A stretch of DNA of 64,000 nucleotides from Stomoxys calcitrans. Taxonomy: Eukaryota; Arthropoda; Insecta; Diptera; Muscidae. Made by a program: the position numbers and the translations under genes. The stretch lies in contig NC_081552.1 in the NCBI RefSeq assembly GCF_963082655.1, positions 48,584,781-48,648,780 of the forward strand, given 5' to 3'. The notes below the pieces were generated by a model, which searched no databases, was not told the origin of the DNA, and saw nothing but the letters and a program-made list of their open reading frames with translations. Positions 1 through 9,633 of the stretch are shown one piece after another; the first letter of the stretch is position 1, and every line of letters starts with the position of its first letter.

Positions 1-235
1 AATAAATTCGTTAATTTGGAAACGAGTGCGAGAAAGCCAGTAAAAAATTGGATTTCAACATGCTTTGGTGTACTTTAATCTAAATAATTACGAAATATTC
101 AAAGTCCATTTGTGCGAGAGTGAGCGAATGGAATCCTTTAGTTTATGCTTCGTGCAACTGTAAAGGGGTTTCAGGACGGCCAGGCATACAACTACTGCAT
201 GAGTAACACATACACAGAAAAAAAAAAAAGAAAAA
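1..235. other. No gene seen; A-rich tract at right edge
   Basis: I see no coding region or recognisable repeat. An A-rich tract (about 221-237) directly abuts the palindromic end of the next element, as expected for an element family that sits in A/T-rich targets. Confidence 0.5.
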
Positions 236-671
236 AACCGTGCTAAGTTCGGCCGGCCGAATCTTATATACCCTCCACCATGGATCGCATTTGTCGAGTT
301 CTTTTCCCGGCATCTCTTCTTAGGCAGAAAAGGATATAAGAAAAGATTTGCTCTGCTATTAGAGCGATATCAAGATATGGTCCGGTTTGGACCACAATTA
401 AATTATATGTTGGAGACCTGTGTAAAATGTCAGCCAATTCGAATAAGAATTGCGCCCTTTATATCGCATATATATCAGGTTATGAACCGATTTAAACCTT
501 ATTTGACACAGTTGTTGAAAGTAAAAATAAAATACGTCATGCTAAATTTCAGCCAAATCGGATAGGTATTGTGCCCTCTAGAAGCTCAAGAAGTCAAGAC
601 CCAAGATCGGTTTATATGACAGCTATATCAGGTTATGAATCGATTTGAACCATACTTGGCACACTTGTTGG
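236..671 (-). mobile_element. DINE/HINE-like element family A, 3' portion
   Basis: Reading rightwards it starts with the reversed A terminus (GTGCTAAG), a palindrome here shortened to TTCGGCCGGCCGAA, and then TATACCCTCCACCAT, the reversed 3' subterminal repeat. The A-specific 3' region and about one 150-bp unit follow. It has no GTCC tract and no 5' end. At about 671 it changes abruptly to A sequence in the opposite orientation. Confidence 0.8.
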
Positions 672-1214
672 GGCACAAATACTTCTTATAAGTGCAGGGC
701 GTTTGGGATTGTAAATGGGCCATATCGGTCCACGTTTTTATATAGCTGCCATATAAACCGATCTGGGATCTTGACTTCTTGAGCCACTAGAGGACGCAAT
801 TATTATCCGATTTGGCTGAAATTTAGCATGAGGTGTTTTGTTATGACTTTCAATAACTGTTGTAAGAATAGTTCAAATCGGTCCATATCCTGATATAGCC
901 GTCATATAAACCTATCTGAGGTCTTGACTTCTTGAGCGTCTAGAGTGCGCAATTCCCATCCGATTTGGCTGAAATTTTGCAAGACGTGTTTTGTTATGAC
1001 TTCCAACAACTGTGTTAAAAATAGTTCAAATCGGTTCATAACCTGATATTACTGCAATATAAACCGATCTGGGGTCTTGACTTCTTGAGCCACAAGAAGA
1101 CGTAATTATTATCCGATTTGGCTGAAATTTTGCATGATGTGTTTTGTTACGACTTTCAACAACTGTGCTAAGAATAGTTTAAATCGGTCCATATCCTGAT
1201 ATAGCTGCCATATT
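672..1214 (+). mobile_element. Family A internal segment (core flank plus about 3 units)
   Basis: It starts inside the A-specific stretch that normally follows the GTCC tract (CACAAATACTTCTTATAAGTG) and runs through three or so 150-bp units containing GATATAGCTGCCATATAAACC. Both element ends are missing. It forms a head-to-head junction with the minus-strand A segment on its left. Confidence 0.75.
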
Positions 1215-1271
1215 TTATTGAAATTTTTAATTAATTTTTAAATTAATCCAATTAGAAAATAATAATATTTT
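1215..1271. repeat. AT-rich repeat, partner of 6598-6665
   Basis: A run of AATTAATTTTTAAATTAATCC type closely resembles 6610-6660. In that copy the AT-rich part leads directly into a sequence beginning TTACCTCCTG; here the same continuation resumes at about 2386, on the far side of the B element, so B probably inserted into this repeat. Confidence 0.5.
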
Positions 1272-2340
1272 TATACCCACCACCGAAGGATGGGGGTATA
1301 TTCATTTTGTCATTCCGTTTGCAACACGTCGAAATATCCATTCCCGACCCTATAAAGTATATATATTCTTGATCAGCGTAAAAATCTAAGACGATCTAGA
1401 CATGTCCGTCCGTCTGTCTGTTGAAATCACGCTACAGCCTTTAAAAATTGAGATATTGAGCTGAAACTTTGCACAGATTCTTTTTTTTGTCCATAAGCAG
1501 GTTAAGTTGGGCTATATCAGACTATATCTTGATATAGCCCCCATATAGACCGATCGGCCGATTTTGCTGAAATTTAGAACAGTGAGTTATGTTAGACCCT
1601 TCGACATCCTTCGCCAATTTGGCTCAGGTCGGTCCAAATTTGGATATAGCTGCCATATAGACCGATCCTCCGATTTAGGGTCTTAGGCCCATAAAAGCCA
1701 CATTTATTATCCGATTTTGCTGAAATTTGGATAGTGAGTTGTGTTAGGCCATTCGAAATCCTCCGTCAATATGGCTCAGATCGTTCAGATTTGGATATAG
1801 CTGCCATATAGACCGATCCTCAAATTTAGGGTCTTAGGCCCATAAAAGCCACATTTATTAGCCGATTTTGCTATGATTTGAGACAGTGAGTTGTGTTAGG
1901 CCCTAAAACGTCCTTCGTCAATTTGGCTCAGATCGGTTCAGATTTGGATATAGCTGCCATATAGACCGATCCTCCGATTTGGGGTCTTAGGCCCATAAAA
2001 CACGCATTTATTGTCCGATGTCGCCGAAATTTGGGACAGTGAGTTAAGTTAAGCCCCTTGACATACTTCTGCATTATCGCACTGATCGGTCCAGATTTGG
2101 ATATAGCTGCCATATAGACCGATCTCTCGGTTTTAGGTTTTGGGGCCATAAAAAGCGCATTTATTGTCCGATGTTGCCGAAATTTGGGACAAGGAGTTAA
2201 GTTAAGCCCCTCCAGATATTTCTGCTATGGGACATAAGTTATGAGTTTTGCACCGGATTTTGACGAAAGGTGGTTTACATATATAGCCGAGGTGGTGGGT
2301 ATCCAAAGTTCAGCCCTGCCGAACTTAACGCCTTTTTGTT
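1272..2340 (+). mobile_element. DINE/HINE-like element family B, near full length
   Basis: The 5' end TATACCCACCACC is followed by GAAGGATGGGGGTATA, a DINE-type core near 1358-1400 (TATATATTCTTGATCAGCG, GATCTAGACATGTCC), and a short GTCC/GTCT tract. About five tandem units of roughly 153 bp follow (marker GGATATAGCTGCCATATAGACC). The 3' end carries GGTGGTGGGTAT, a damaged palindrome (TTCAGCCCTGCCGAA) and ACGCCTTTTTGTT, which lacks the ACT of the usual ACTTGTT. No coding potential is visible. Confidence 0.85.
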
Positions 2341-2476
2341 GTTTTTTTTAAATTCCAACTAATTTCTATATGTGATCCATAGATGTTTACCTCCTGAAAT
2401 ATGAACTTGAAGTGCGTTGTTTGGCAAAGGTCCGTGGGCACCCGTATAAAAAGAAAAGTCCCCCACGGGGGTACTC
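2341..2476. repeat. Unclassified dispersed repeat R, fragment
   Basis: TTACCTCCTGAAATATG, then GGCAAAGGTCCGTGGGCACCC, is a diverged copy of sequence at about 6668-6730. I do not recognise its class. Its position beside AT-rich sequence repeats the arrangement at 6598-7247. Confidence 0.5.
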
Positions 2477-3207
2477 CCATATAAACCGATCCCCCGATTA
2501 GACTTTTTTAACCAAATCGTCAGATTTGGCTAAAATTGTGCACATAGTGTTCTCCAATAACTTGCAATAACTGTGCCAAGTACGGCGCAAATTTGTGTAT
2601 AACTTGATATAGCTTACATATAAACCGATCTCCCGATTTAACTGCTTCATTCCTTATAACCCGCAATTGTTGTCCGATTTGGCAGATTTGCATGCTGTGC
2701 TCTGGCCAATAATTGTGCCAAGTTCAGTAAAATCAGTCTATAAACTGATATAGCTGCCATATAAACTCATCTTACGATTGGCTTCTTGAGCCCCTGAAAA
2801 CCTAAATTTTTGTCCGATTTAGCTACAATTTGGCATGTAGTGTTCTGTTATGAGTTCCAAGTAATGTGTAATTCGGTCTATAACCTGATATAGCTCCCAT
2901 ATGAAAAGATCTCCCGATTTGACTTCTTAAGTCCTTACAAGCCGCAATTTTTCTCCAATTGGTCAGAAATTTTTCGTGTGGTGTTCTGTAACGACTTCCA
3001 ACAACTATGCCAAATACGGTCAAAATCAGTCTATAACCTGATATAGCTCCCATGTAAAGTGGTCTCGATCATCCTTGTTCAATTTCCAGAAGCTTTAATT
3101 TTTAATGAATTGACAGAAGTTTGGTATATAGAATAAAATTATGCTCCCATTAGACCACCATGGTGATGGGTTCCCAAGATTCGGCCCGTCCGAACGCTTT
3201 TACTTGT
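2477..3207 (+). mobile_element. Family C DINE-like element, degenerate
   Basis: It has four or so diverged units (CATATAAACCGATC.CCCGATT..ACTTCTT) and ends with a GGTGATGGGTTCCCAAGATTCGG block and TTTTACTTGTG. The palindrome is mutated (TTCGGCCCGTCCGAA) and the 5' end is missing. The GGGTTC.CAAGATTCGG end is shared with the C copy ending at 15397. Confidence 0.65.
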
Positions 3208-5165
3208 GTGTTTTAGGGCGCACAACTAGCCGGCTACTGGCTTAGGTGTATGTCCAAAGTGTCATGGGGCGGATTAATTTCCGCACCTTCTTTTCAATCT
3301 AACCAAACCTAACCTCGAAAAAGAAACTTTAAGTCAGGAATTTCGTGCTGCTTGCAAAATCCTTAATTGTTTTCTATACCACGCCCCTTAGTTGGTTTAT
3401 GTGTGGTATTGTGCCCTAACCTAAGTGCCGGTGTCTGTTAGCCGGGCAATGACATTGGAATGTTCCAACGTCTCATCATCTTCCCCGCACGCGCTATATA
3501 TGCTATCACTTGCCGCATCGATTTTGCATAAATGAGCTCGTATTCCTATGTGTCCTGTTATGATACCGAAAGCGTTACTGACCTCCTACTTGCTTCCTTT
3601 CAGTAGCATTTCAATAGCCTTGACTTCTCACAATCCGGATCTCCTCATAAAATTTTCGTCGTCCTGCCGACGACGTATTTCTATGTGTCCTGTTATGATA
3701 CCGAAAACGTTACTGACCTCCTACTAGCTTCCTTTCAGTAATAGCCTCGACTTCTCACAATCCGGATCTCCTCATAAGATTTTCGTCGTCCTGCCGACCG
3801 TTTCGATGTTCTACAGTGTTACAAACGTTCGTAGCCCACTCTCTTTACTCGTACTGCGGCGACCCCAAAGGCTTAGGGTTAACCAAGTTTGTTGACGGCA
3901 GTCCTCTGGCCTTCACTGCCAAATCGTTTGCTTTTTATTTTCCCTTACTCCGCTATGGCCCGGCACCCAAACGAGGCGGATCGTGCCGTCCTCAGAGAAG
4001 GCGTTTATCTTCTTCTTACGAGCCAAGACTGTTCGTGATCTTACCGTCCTGGTTGTTATTGCCCTTATGGCCTATTTACTGTCCTTAAAGATGTTCATAC
4101 TCGACCCTTAACACGCGACGCGTTAATACCTCACCACTTTACGAATTTCGTGATCGGCGGGATCTCCGCCTGCAGGACCGTATTATAGTCAGCCAGTCGA
4201 AAGCAGATTGCAGTCCCTGGGTTCTCAGTTTAGACTCCCAGGCCCACTCTGTTCATGAGCTTTGATTCATCCGTGTAACATTATCTTCCACATGGCAATA
4301 CTAGGGTTCCGTCAATCCAAGTTTGTTCCGCTGACATCAACGCCTCACACTCGACCTCAAGTGTGGCCTCCGGTATCCAATTGGAAACCTCTTCTATTCC
4401 TTACAGGTTTCCTCGATTATACCGCGATGGTAAGACCTTCTCCTATCCTCTATCCATTTTCCCATCGCCTTAAGTCTCATAGCCGCAGTGGCTACCTCAC
4501 ACTTAATCTGTATGTCTATGGATTAGATATCTAGAACTATCTCCAGTGCGCTAGTGGGCATGGTCCTCATCGCTCCGCATATGCCAAGAACATATGTTTT
4601 CTGAACCTGTTGTTTTATCCAAAACATTACACTTTTTCTTTATCGCAGTCCACCAAACCACTGAGGCGTAACGAGGTATTGTTCTTATCATGCTCCTATT
4701 ATGCCATTGGACTATCCTTGGATTTAGGCCCCATTTCGGGGCCGTTGACCCAACATCTGTGAGCTTTCTCGATCGAGCTCCTGAATATGACACTTCCGAT
4801 TCAGTTTCCTGTCCAAGATCACACCTAAGTATCTGACTTTGTCAGATATCGAAATCGTTCTATTGAGGAAACATGGTGCGTTTTAATGGCCCTACCTTGT
4901 GTTCCTGGTGAACAAGCATATTTCGGTCTTTTCTGGGTTAACATTGAGACCCCTAGGTCTAGCCCAGTCGTATGCCATCTGCGGGACTCTTTCGGCCCTG
5001 CTACATAGCTGGTTCGGATCCTTACTCCTTAGACGAATTATAACATCGTATGCGTAGCATACTGCTGCCTCCTCAGGCAGCATCCATAATAGGTTATTTA
5101 TGGTGGTCACCCATAGTGGCGATAAAATGCCCCACTGTGGCGTGCCCTATGCCACTTTCTCCCTT
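3208..5165 (-). pseudogene. Non-LTR retrotransposon (RT + RNase H, I/Jockey superfamily-like), 5'-truncated and broken
   Basis: Domains are recognised by translating the minus strand. An RT piece lies at 5150-4892: a GTPQ-like block, then YAYD where an active RT has YADD, then WARPRGLNVNPEKTEICLFTR. RT-thumb-like residues lie at 4793-4551 (KWGLNPRIVQW, YASVVWWTA). A RNase H segment lies at about 4300-4060 with YTDESKL in place of the usual TDGS, and VLQAEI. The C-terminal Cys/His tail is at about 3480-3400 (HCPANRHRHLG). Frames shift and stops occur throughout. The 5' end is cut inside the RT, as is usual for LINE insertions. It has an internal 135-bp duplication. The YADD change and stops show it is dead. 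Exact clade is not resolvable by eye. Confidence 0.8.
3541..3800. repeat. 135-bp tandem duplication inside the LINE remnant
   Basis: The block beginning TATTCCTATGTGTCCTGTTA at 3541 recurs as TATTTCTATGTGTCCTGTTA at 3676. Both copies continue through a CACAATCCGGATCTCCTCATAA stretch and TTTTCGTCGTCCTGCCGAC, with small indels between them. The other family copy at 19410-20098 appears to have this segment only once. Confidence 0.75.
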
Positions 5166-5813
5166 ACCAGTGATCAAAAGAGAAACCCTTGTGTGAAACT
5201 TTATGAAAATCAGTTATGGAAAGAACAAATTATTCCCGTATTAGTGAAAATCGAACGAAAATATATTTGGGTGTTATGTCTTAATCTAAACCGATTTCTT
5301 CGAAATTCAATACCAATGGCGGGAGTCATAAGGAAATCCTTTGTACCAAATTTCGTGTGAATCGGTTTACGAATGATCACATTATTGCAAAATTAGTCCG
5401 AATTGGACGAAAATATATATTGGAGCTGTACCCAAATCTAAAACGATTTCGACCAAATCCACACGTTTTGTAGTTGTCGCAGAAGAAAGCATATTGCAAG
5501 TTTTTGAGAAGATCTGGTGTTAAATACCCTGCAAAGACTTTAGAAGTGAAAAGCGGGCAATACATATATATGGGAGCTATATCTAAAACTGAACCGATTT
5601 CTATGAAATTCACCAATAATGTCGAAACTTATAAGTGAATCCTTTCTGCAAAATTTCGAGAGATTCGGTTAACAAATGAGCACTTGCAATTTTTTCTTAA
5701 AATCGAACGAACATATATATGGGAGCTATATCCAAATCTGAACCGACTTCGACCACACTTTATAGATATTGTAGTAGTCGTTGAGGAAAGGATTGTACAA
5801 AATTTTGGGAAGA

Positions 5814-5828
5814 TTGGTCAATAAATGC
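5814..5828. repeat. Target-site duplication, left copy
   Basis: TTGGTCAATAAATGC is perfectly repeated at 6122-6136, flanking the SINE. The host sequence is a family D tandem unit. Confidence 0.9.
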
Positions 5829-6121
5829 TGCTGGAGGCCACCGTAGCGCAGAGGTTAGGATGTCCGCCTATGACGCTGAATGCCTGGGTTCGAATCCTGG
5901 CAAGACCATCAGAAACTCCTAATGCTGGCAACATTTGTGAGGTACTATGCCATGTAAAATTTCTCTCCAAAGAGGTGTCGCACTGCGGCACGCCGTTCGG
6001 ACTCGGCTATAAAAAGGAGGCCCCTTATCATTGAGCTTAAACTTGAATCGGACTGGACTCATTGATATGTGAGAATTTTGCCCCTGTTCCTTAGTGGAAT
6101 GTTCATGGGCAAAATTTGCAT
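5829..6121 (+). mobile_element. tRNA-derived SINE, full length
   Basis: An RNA polymerase III A-box-like sequence (TAGCGCAGAGGTTAGGA, 5844-5860) and a B box (GGTTCGAATCC, about 5888-5898) define a tRNA-like head. A unique body follows, with CGGCACGCCGTTCGGACTCG and ATCATTGAGCTTAAACTTG, and the tail ends at GGGCAAAATTTGCAT. A perfect 15-bp target duplication flanks it. Related copies lie at 18390-18665 (minus) and as fragments at 44566-45035. It is non-coding and would rely on a LINE for reverse transcription. Confidence 0.9.
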
Positions 6122-6136
6122 TTGGTCAATAAATGC
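6122..6136. repeat. Target-site duplication, right copy
   Basis: This is a second perfect TTGGTCAATAAATGC; see 5814-5828. Confidence 0.9.
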
Positions 6137-6597
6137 GCTTGCACTGGCTGTAGGAGTGAAAATCGGGCGATATATATTTATATGTGAGAGCTATTTTTAA
6201 ATCTGAGCACATTTCTTTGAAATTCATAAATAATGTCGAGACATATAATAGAATCCCTCGGGCAAAATTTCGTGAGAATCGGTTTACAAATGACGATATA
6301 ATAGCAATTTTAGACCAACCCGAACGAACATATATATGGGAGCTATATCCAAATCTGAACCCATTTTTTCCAAACTGCAAAATTTGAAGACGATCAGATG
6401 AAAATTGTGACCTGTAGTTTATACATAAATTAACATGGACAGACAAGCAGACGAACATCGCTAAATCGAATCCGATAGTGATTCTGAGTTGATCGGTATA
6501 TTTTTCAATGGGTGTATCTCTATTCCTTCTGGGTGTTACAAACAAATTCACTAAGTTATAATACCCTGTACCACAGTGTGGTGTAGGGTATAAAAAT

Positions 6598-7247
6598 TAT
6601 GGAAATTTTTGAAATTTTTAATTAATTTTTTAATTGATCCAATTAAAAAATTATTGAATTTTTTTGAATATTACCTCCTGGAACATAAGCTTGAGGTGCG
6701 TTATTTGGGCAAAGGTCCGTAAGCACCCTTATTAAAAAAAAAGTTCCTCCGCAGGGGTTCACTAAAAAATGTCGAGTAACGGGATTTGTTATTGTTGTCG
6801 TAGCAGTGTATTGTGCACTGAGGCGGTAGCCCTTGGCCGATGAAGGTCTCCATCGGGTTAATCCTGAACGTAGAACCAACTGCCATGGTATTGCTATAGA
6901 TTTGTTCAAATGTCGGCCGTATGGGTCTTTGAAATCTATTTCCGTTTATATTGTTGGGGGCAAAAGTGGCCTTTAATTGAATTGAATATGATTGACTCAA
7001 AAATTATTTAATAAAAAACGGCAAGAATCTCAATCACAACTATAATTGAAAAAAAAAATTAAATTCAATTAAAAAATTATTGAAACAATTAATTTTTTAA
7101 TGAATACGTTTTATTGTCAATCATGACTGTAATTGAAAAAAAAAATCATATTCAATTAATAAATGATTGAATCAATTAATATTTTAATTGATTCAATCAT
7201 TTTATTCTGAATTAAATTTTTAATTGAAAATTTTTTTCCGTTTTTTT
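6598..7247. repeat. AT-rich repeat plus unclassified repeat R
   Basis: It begins with TTTTTAATTAATTTTTTAATTG, then TTACCTCCTGGAACATAAGC, then a GC-richer block (CACTGAGGCGGTAGCCC, GGTCTCCATCGGGTTAATCC), and returns to AT-rich short inverted runs (CAATTAATATTTTAATTG near 7173). Part of it recurs at 1215-1271 and 2341-2476. I cannot assign a class and see no convincing coding region. Confidence 0.5.
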
Positions 7248-7807
7248 TATACCCTCCACCATAGGATGGGGGGTATACTAATTTCATCATTCTGTTTGTA
7301 ACTACCCGAAATATTCGTCTGAGACCCCATAATTCTTGATCGTCGTGACATTTTATGTCGATCTAGCGATGTCCGTCCGTCTGTCCGTCCGTCCGTCTGT
7401 CCGTCCGTCCGTCCATCCGTCCGTCTGTCTGTCGAAAGAATGCTAACTTCCGAAGGAGCAAAGCTAGCCGCTTGAAATTTTGCACAAATACTTCTTATAA
7501 GTGTAGGTTGGTTTGTATTGTAAATGGGCCATATCGGTCCATGTTTTGATATAGCTGCCATATAAACCGATCTTGGGTCTTGACTCCTTGAGCCTCTAGA
7601 GTGCGGAATTCTTATCCGATTGGAATGAAATTTTGCACGACGTGTTTTGTTATGATATCCAACAACTGTGCCTAGTATGGTTCAAATCTTTTCTTATATC
7701 CTTTTTTGCCTAAGAAGAGATGCCGGGAAAAGAACTCGACAAATGCGATCCATGGTGGAGGGTATATAAGATTCGGCCCGGCCGAACTTAGCACGCTTTT
7801 ACTTGTT
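7248..7807 (+). mobile_element. Family A element, short internally deleted copy
   Basis: Both ends are intact: TATACCCTCCACCAT with its hairpin, core (partly deleted around the TATATATA block), GTCC/GTCT tract at about 7370-7438, palindrome TTCGGCCCGGCCGAA and GCACGCTTTTACTTGTT. Only about one 150-bp unit remains, and it jumps at about 7689 straight to the 3' TTTTCTTATATCC block. Total length is about 560 bp. Confidence 0.9.
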
Positions 7808-7984
7808 TTATTTTATTTTCGTATTTATATATTTAAAATGTTATGGGTCCCAAAACTATAAGGTTATATAGACCCTAAAATTCGTAATTCCTGCTTTCTA
7901 ACTTCATTTTATTATTATAATATATATATATATATATTGTATATATATTATTATTAACTTATTATTGTTCTTGTTATGTATTTT
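7808..7984. repeat. AT-rich spacer with TA microsatellite
   Basis: The stretch is T/A-rich, with (TA)n-type runs at about 7917-7952. Nothing coding is seen. It separates two family A copies in the same orientation. Confidence 0.6.
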
Positions 7985-9609
7985 TATACCCTCCACCATA
8001 AGATGGGGGGTATACTAATTTCGTCATTCTGTTTGTAACTACTCGAAATATTCGTCTGAGACCCCATAAAGTATATATATTCTTGATCGTCGTGACATTT
8101 TATGTCGATCTAGCCATGTCCGTCCGTCTGTCCGTCCGTCCGTCCGTCCGTCCTTCCGTCCGTCTGTCTGTCGAAAGCACGCTAACTTCCGAAGGAGTAA
8201 AGCTAGCCGCTTGAAATTTTGCACAAATACTTCTTATTAGTGTAGGTCGGTTGGTATTGTAAATGGGCCATATCGGTCCATGTTTTGATATAGCTGCCAT
8301 ATAAACCGATCTTGGGTCTTGACTTCTTGAGCCTCTAGAGTGCGCAATTCTTATCCGATTGGGATGAAATTTTGCATGACGTGTTTTGCTATGATATCCA
8401 ACAACTGTGCCAAGTATGGTTCACATCGGTCCATAACCTGATATAGCTGCCATATAAACCGATCTTGGGTCTTGACTTCTTGAGCCTCTAGCGTGCGCAA
8501 TTCTTATCCGATCAGAATGAAATTTTGCACGACGTGTTTTGTTACGATATCCAACAACTATGCCAAGTATGGTTTAAATCGGTTTATAACCTGATATAGC
8601 TGCCATATAAACCGATCTTGGGTCTTGATTTCTTGAGCCTCTAGAGTGCGCAATTCTTATCCGATTGAAATGAAATTTTGCACGACGTGTTTTGTTATTA
8701 TATCCAACAACTGTGCCAAGTATGGTTCAAATCGGTTCATAACCTGATATAGCTGTCATATAAACCGATCGTGGGTCTTGACTTCTTGAGCCTCTAGAGG
8801 GCGCAATTCGTATCCGATTGGAATGGAATTTCGCACGACGTGTTTTGTTAGATACCCAACAACTGGTATCTGGTTTAAATCGGTCCATAACCTGATATAG
8901 CTGCCATATAAACCGATCTTGGGTCTTGACTTCTTGAGCCTCTAGAGGACACAATTCTTATCCGATTTGAATGAATTTTTGCACAAAGTATTTCGTTATA
9001 TATATATCCAACAACTTTGCCAAGTATGGTTGAAATCGGTCCATAACCTGATATAGCTGTCATATAAACAGATCTGGGGATTTGATTTCTTGAGCTTTTA
9101 GAGGGCGCAATTCCTATCCGATTTGGCTGAAATTTTTCATGACGTATTTTATTTTTACTTTCAACAACTGTGTCAAATAAGGTTCAAATCGGTTCATAAC
9201 CTGATATAGCTGCCATATAAACCGATCTGGGATCTTGACTTTTTGAGCCTCTAGAGGTCGCAATTATTATCCGATATGCCTGAAATTTTGTACGATGGAT
9301 CCTCTCATGACCATCAACAAACGTGTTTATTATGGTCTGAATCGGTCTATAGCCCGATACAGATCCCACATAAATCGTTCTCTTATTCTTATACGAAATG
9401 GCTGAAATTTTACACAGGTCTCCAACATATAATTTAATTGTGGTCCGAACCGGACCATATCTTGATATCGTTTTAATAGCAGAGCAACTCTTTTCTTATA
9501 TCCTTTTTTGCCTAAGAAGAGATGCCGGGAAAAGAACTCGACAAATGCGATCCATGGTGGAGGGTATATAAGATTCGGCCCGGCCGAACTTAGCACGCTT
9601 TTACTTGTT
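7985..9609 (+). mobile_element. Family A element, full length
   Basis: It has the A 5' repeat and hairpin (7985-8014), a DINE core (TATATATTCTTGATCGTCG at about 8072), a GTCC tract (8118-8172) and tandem units with the marker GATATAGC at 8440, 8593, 8746, 8894 and 9050 (spacing 153, 153, 148, 156). The A-specific 3' region, ATGGTGGAGGGTATA, palindrome and GCACGCTTTTACTTGTT end it. It is about 1.6 kb and serves here as the reference A copy. Confidence 0.95.
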
Positions 9610-9633
9610 TTTTTTTTTTTAATTTTTTTTTTT

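Larger units (their letters stand above)
5166..6597 (-). mobile_element. Family D DINE-like element, 5' part, split by a SINE
   Basis: The right end carries TGGTGTAGGGTATA, the reversed D 5' repeat, with its hairpin partner ATACCCTGTACCACA at about 6562. A reversed core with GACAGACAAGCAGACG is at about 6435-6455. The body is a tandem array of about 150-bp units marked by ATATATATGGGAGCTATAT at about 5411, 5562, 5711, 6174 and 6327. Once the 308-bp SINE plus target duplication is removed, two unit types alternate. The 3' end is missing; the left side meets the LINE. Confidence 0.75.

Noticed and set aside
4262..4534. Plus-strand frames over the LINE (also 3816-4088, 19811-20029)
   Set aside because: The recognisable RT, RNase H and Cys/His protein signal is on the minus strand; these are shadows.
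5838..5912. Functional tRNA gene
   Set aside because: A and B boxes are present, but the rest does not fold as a canonical tRNA, and the body, tail and 15-bp target duplication show a SINE.
7985..8014. Rho-independent terminator or riboswitch-like hairpin
   Set aside because: The hairpin is the DINE 5' end found in dozens of copies in a eukaryotic, gene-free context.
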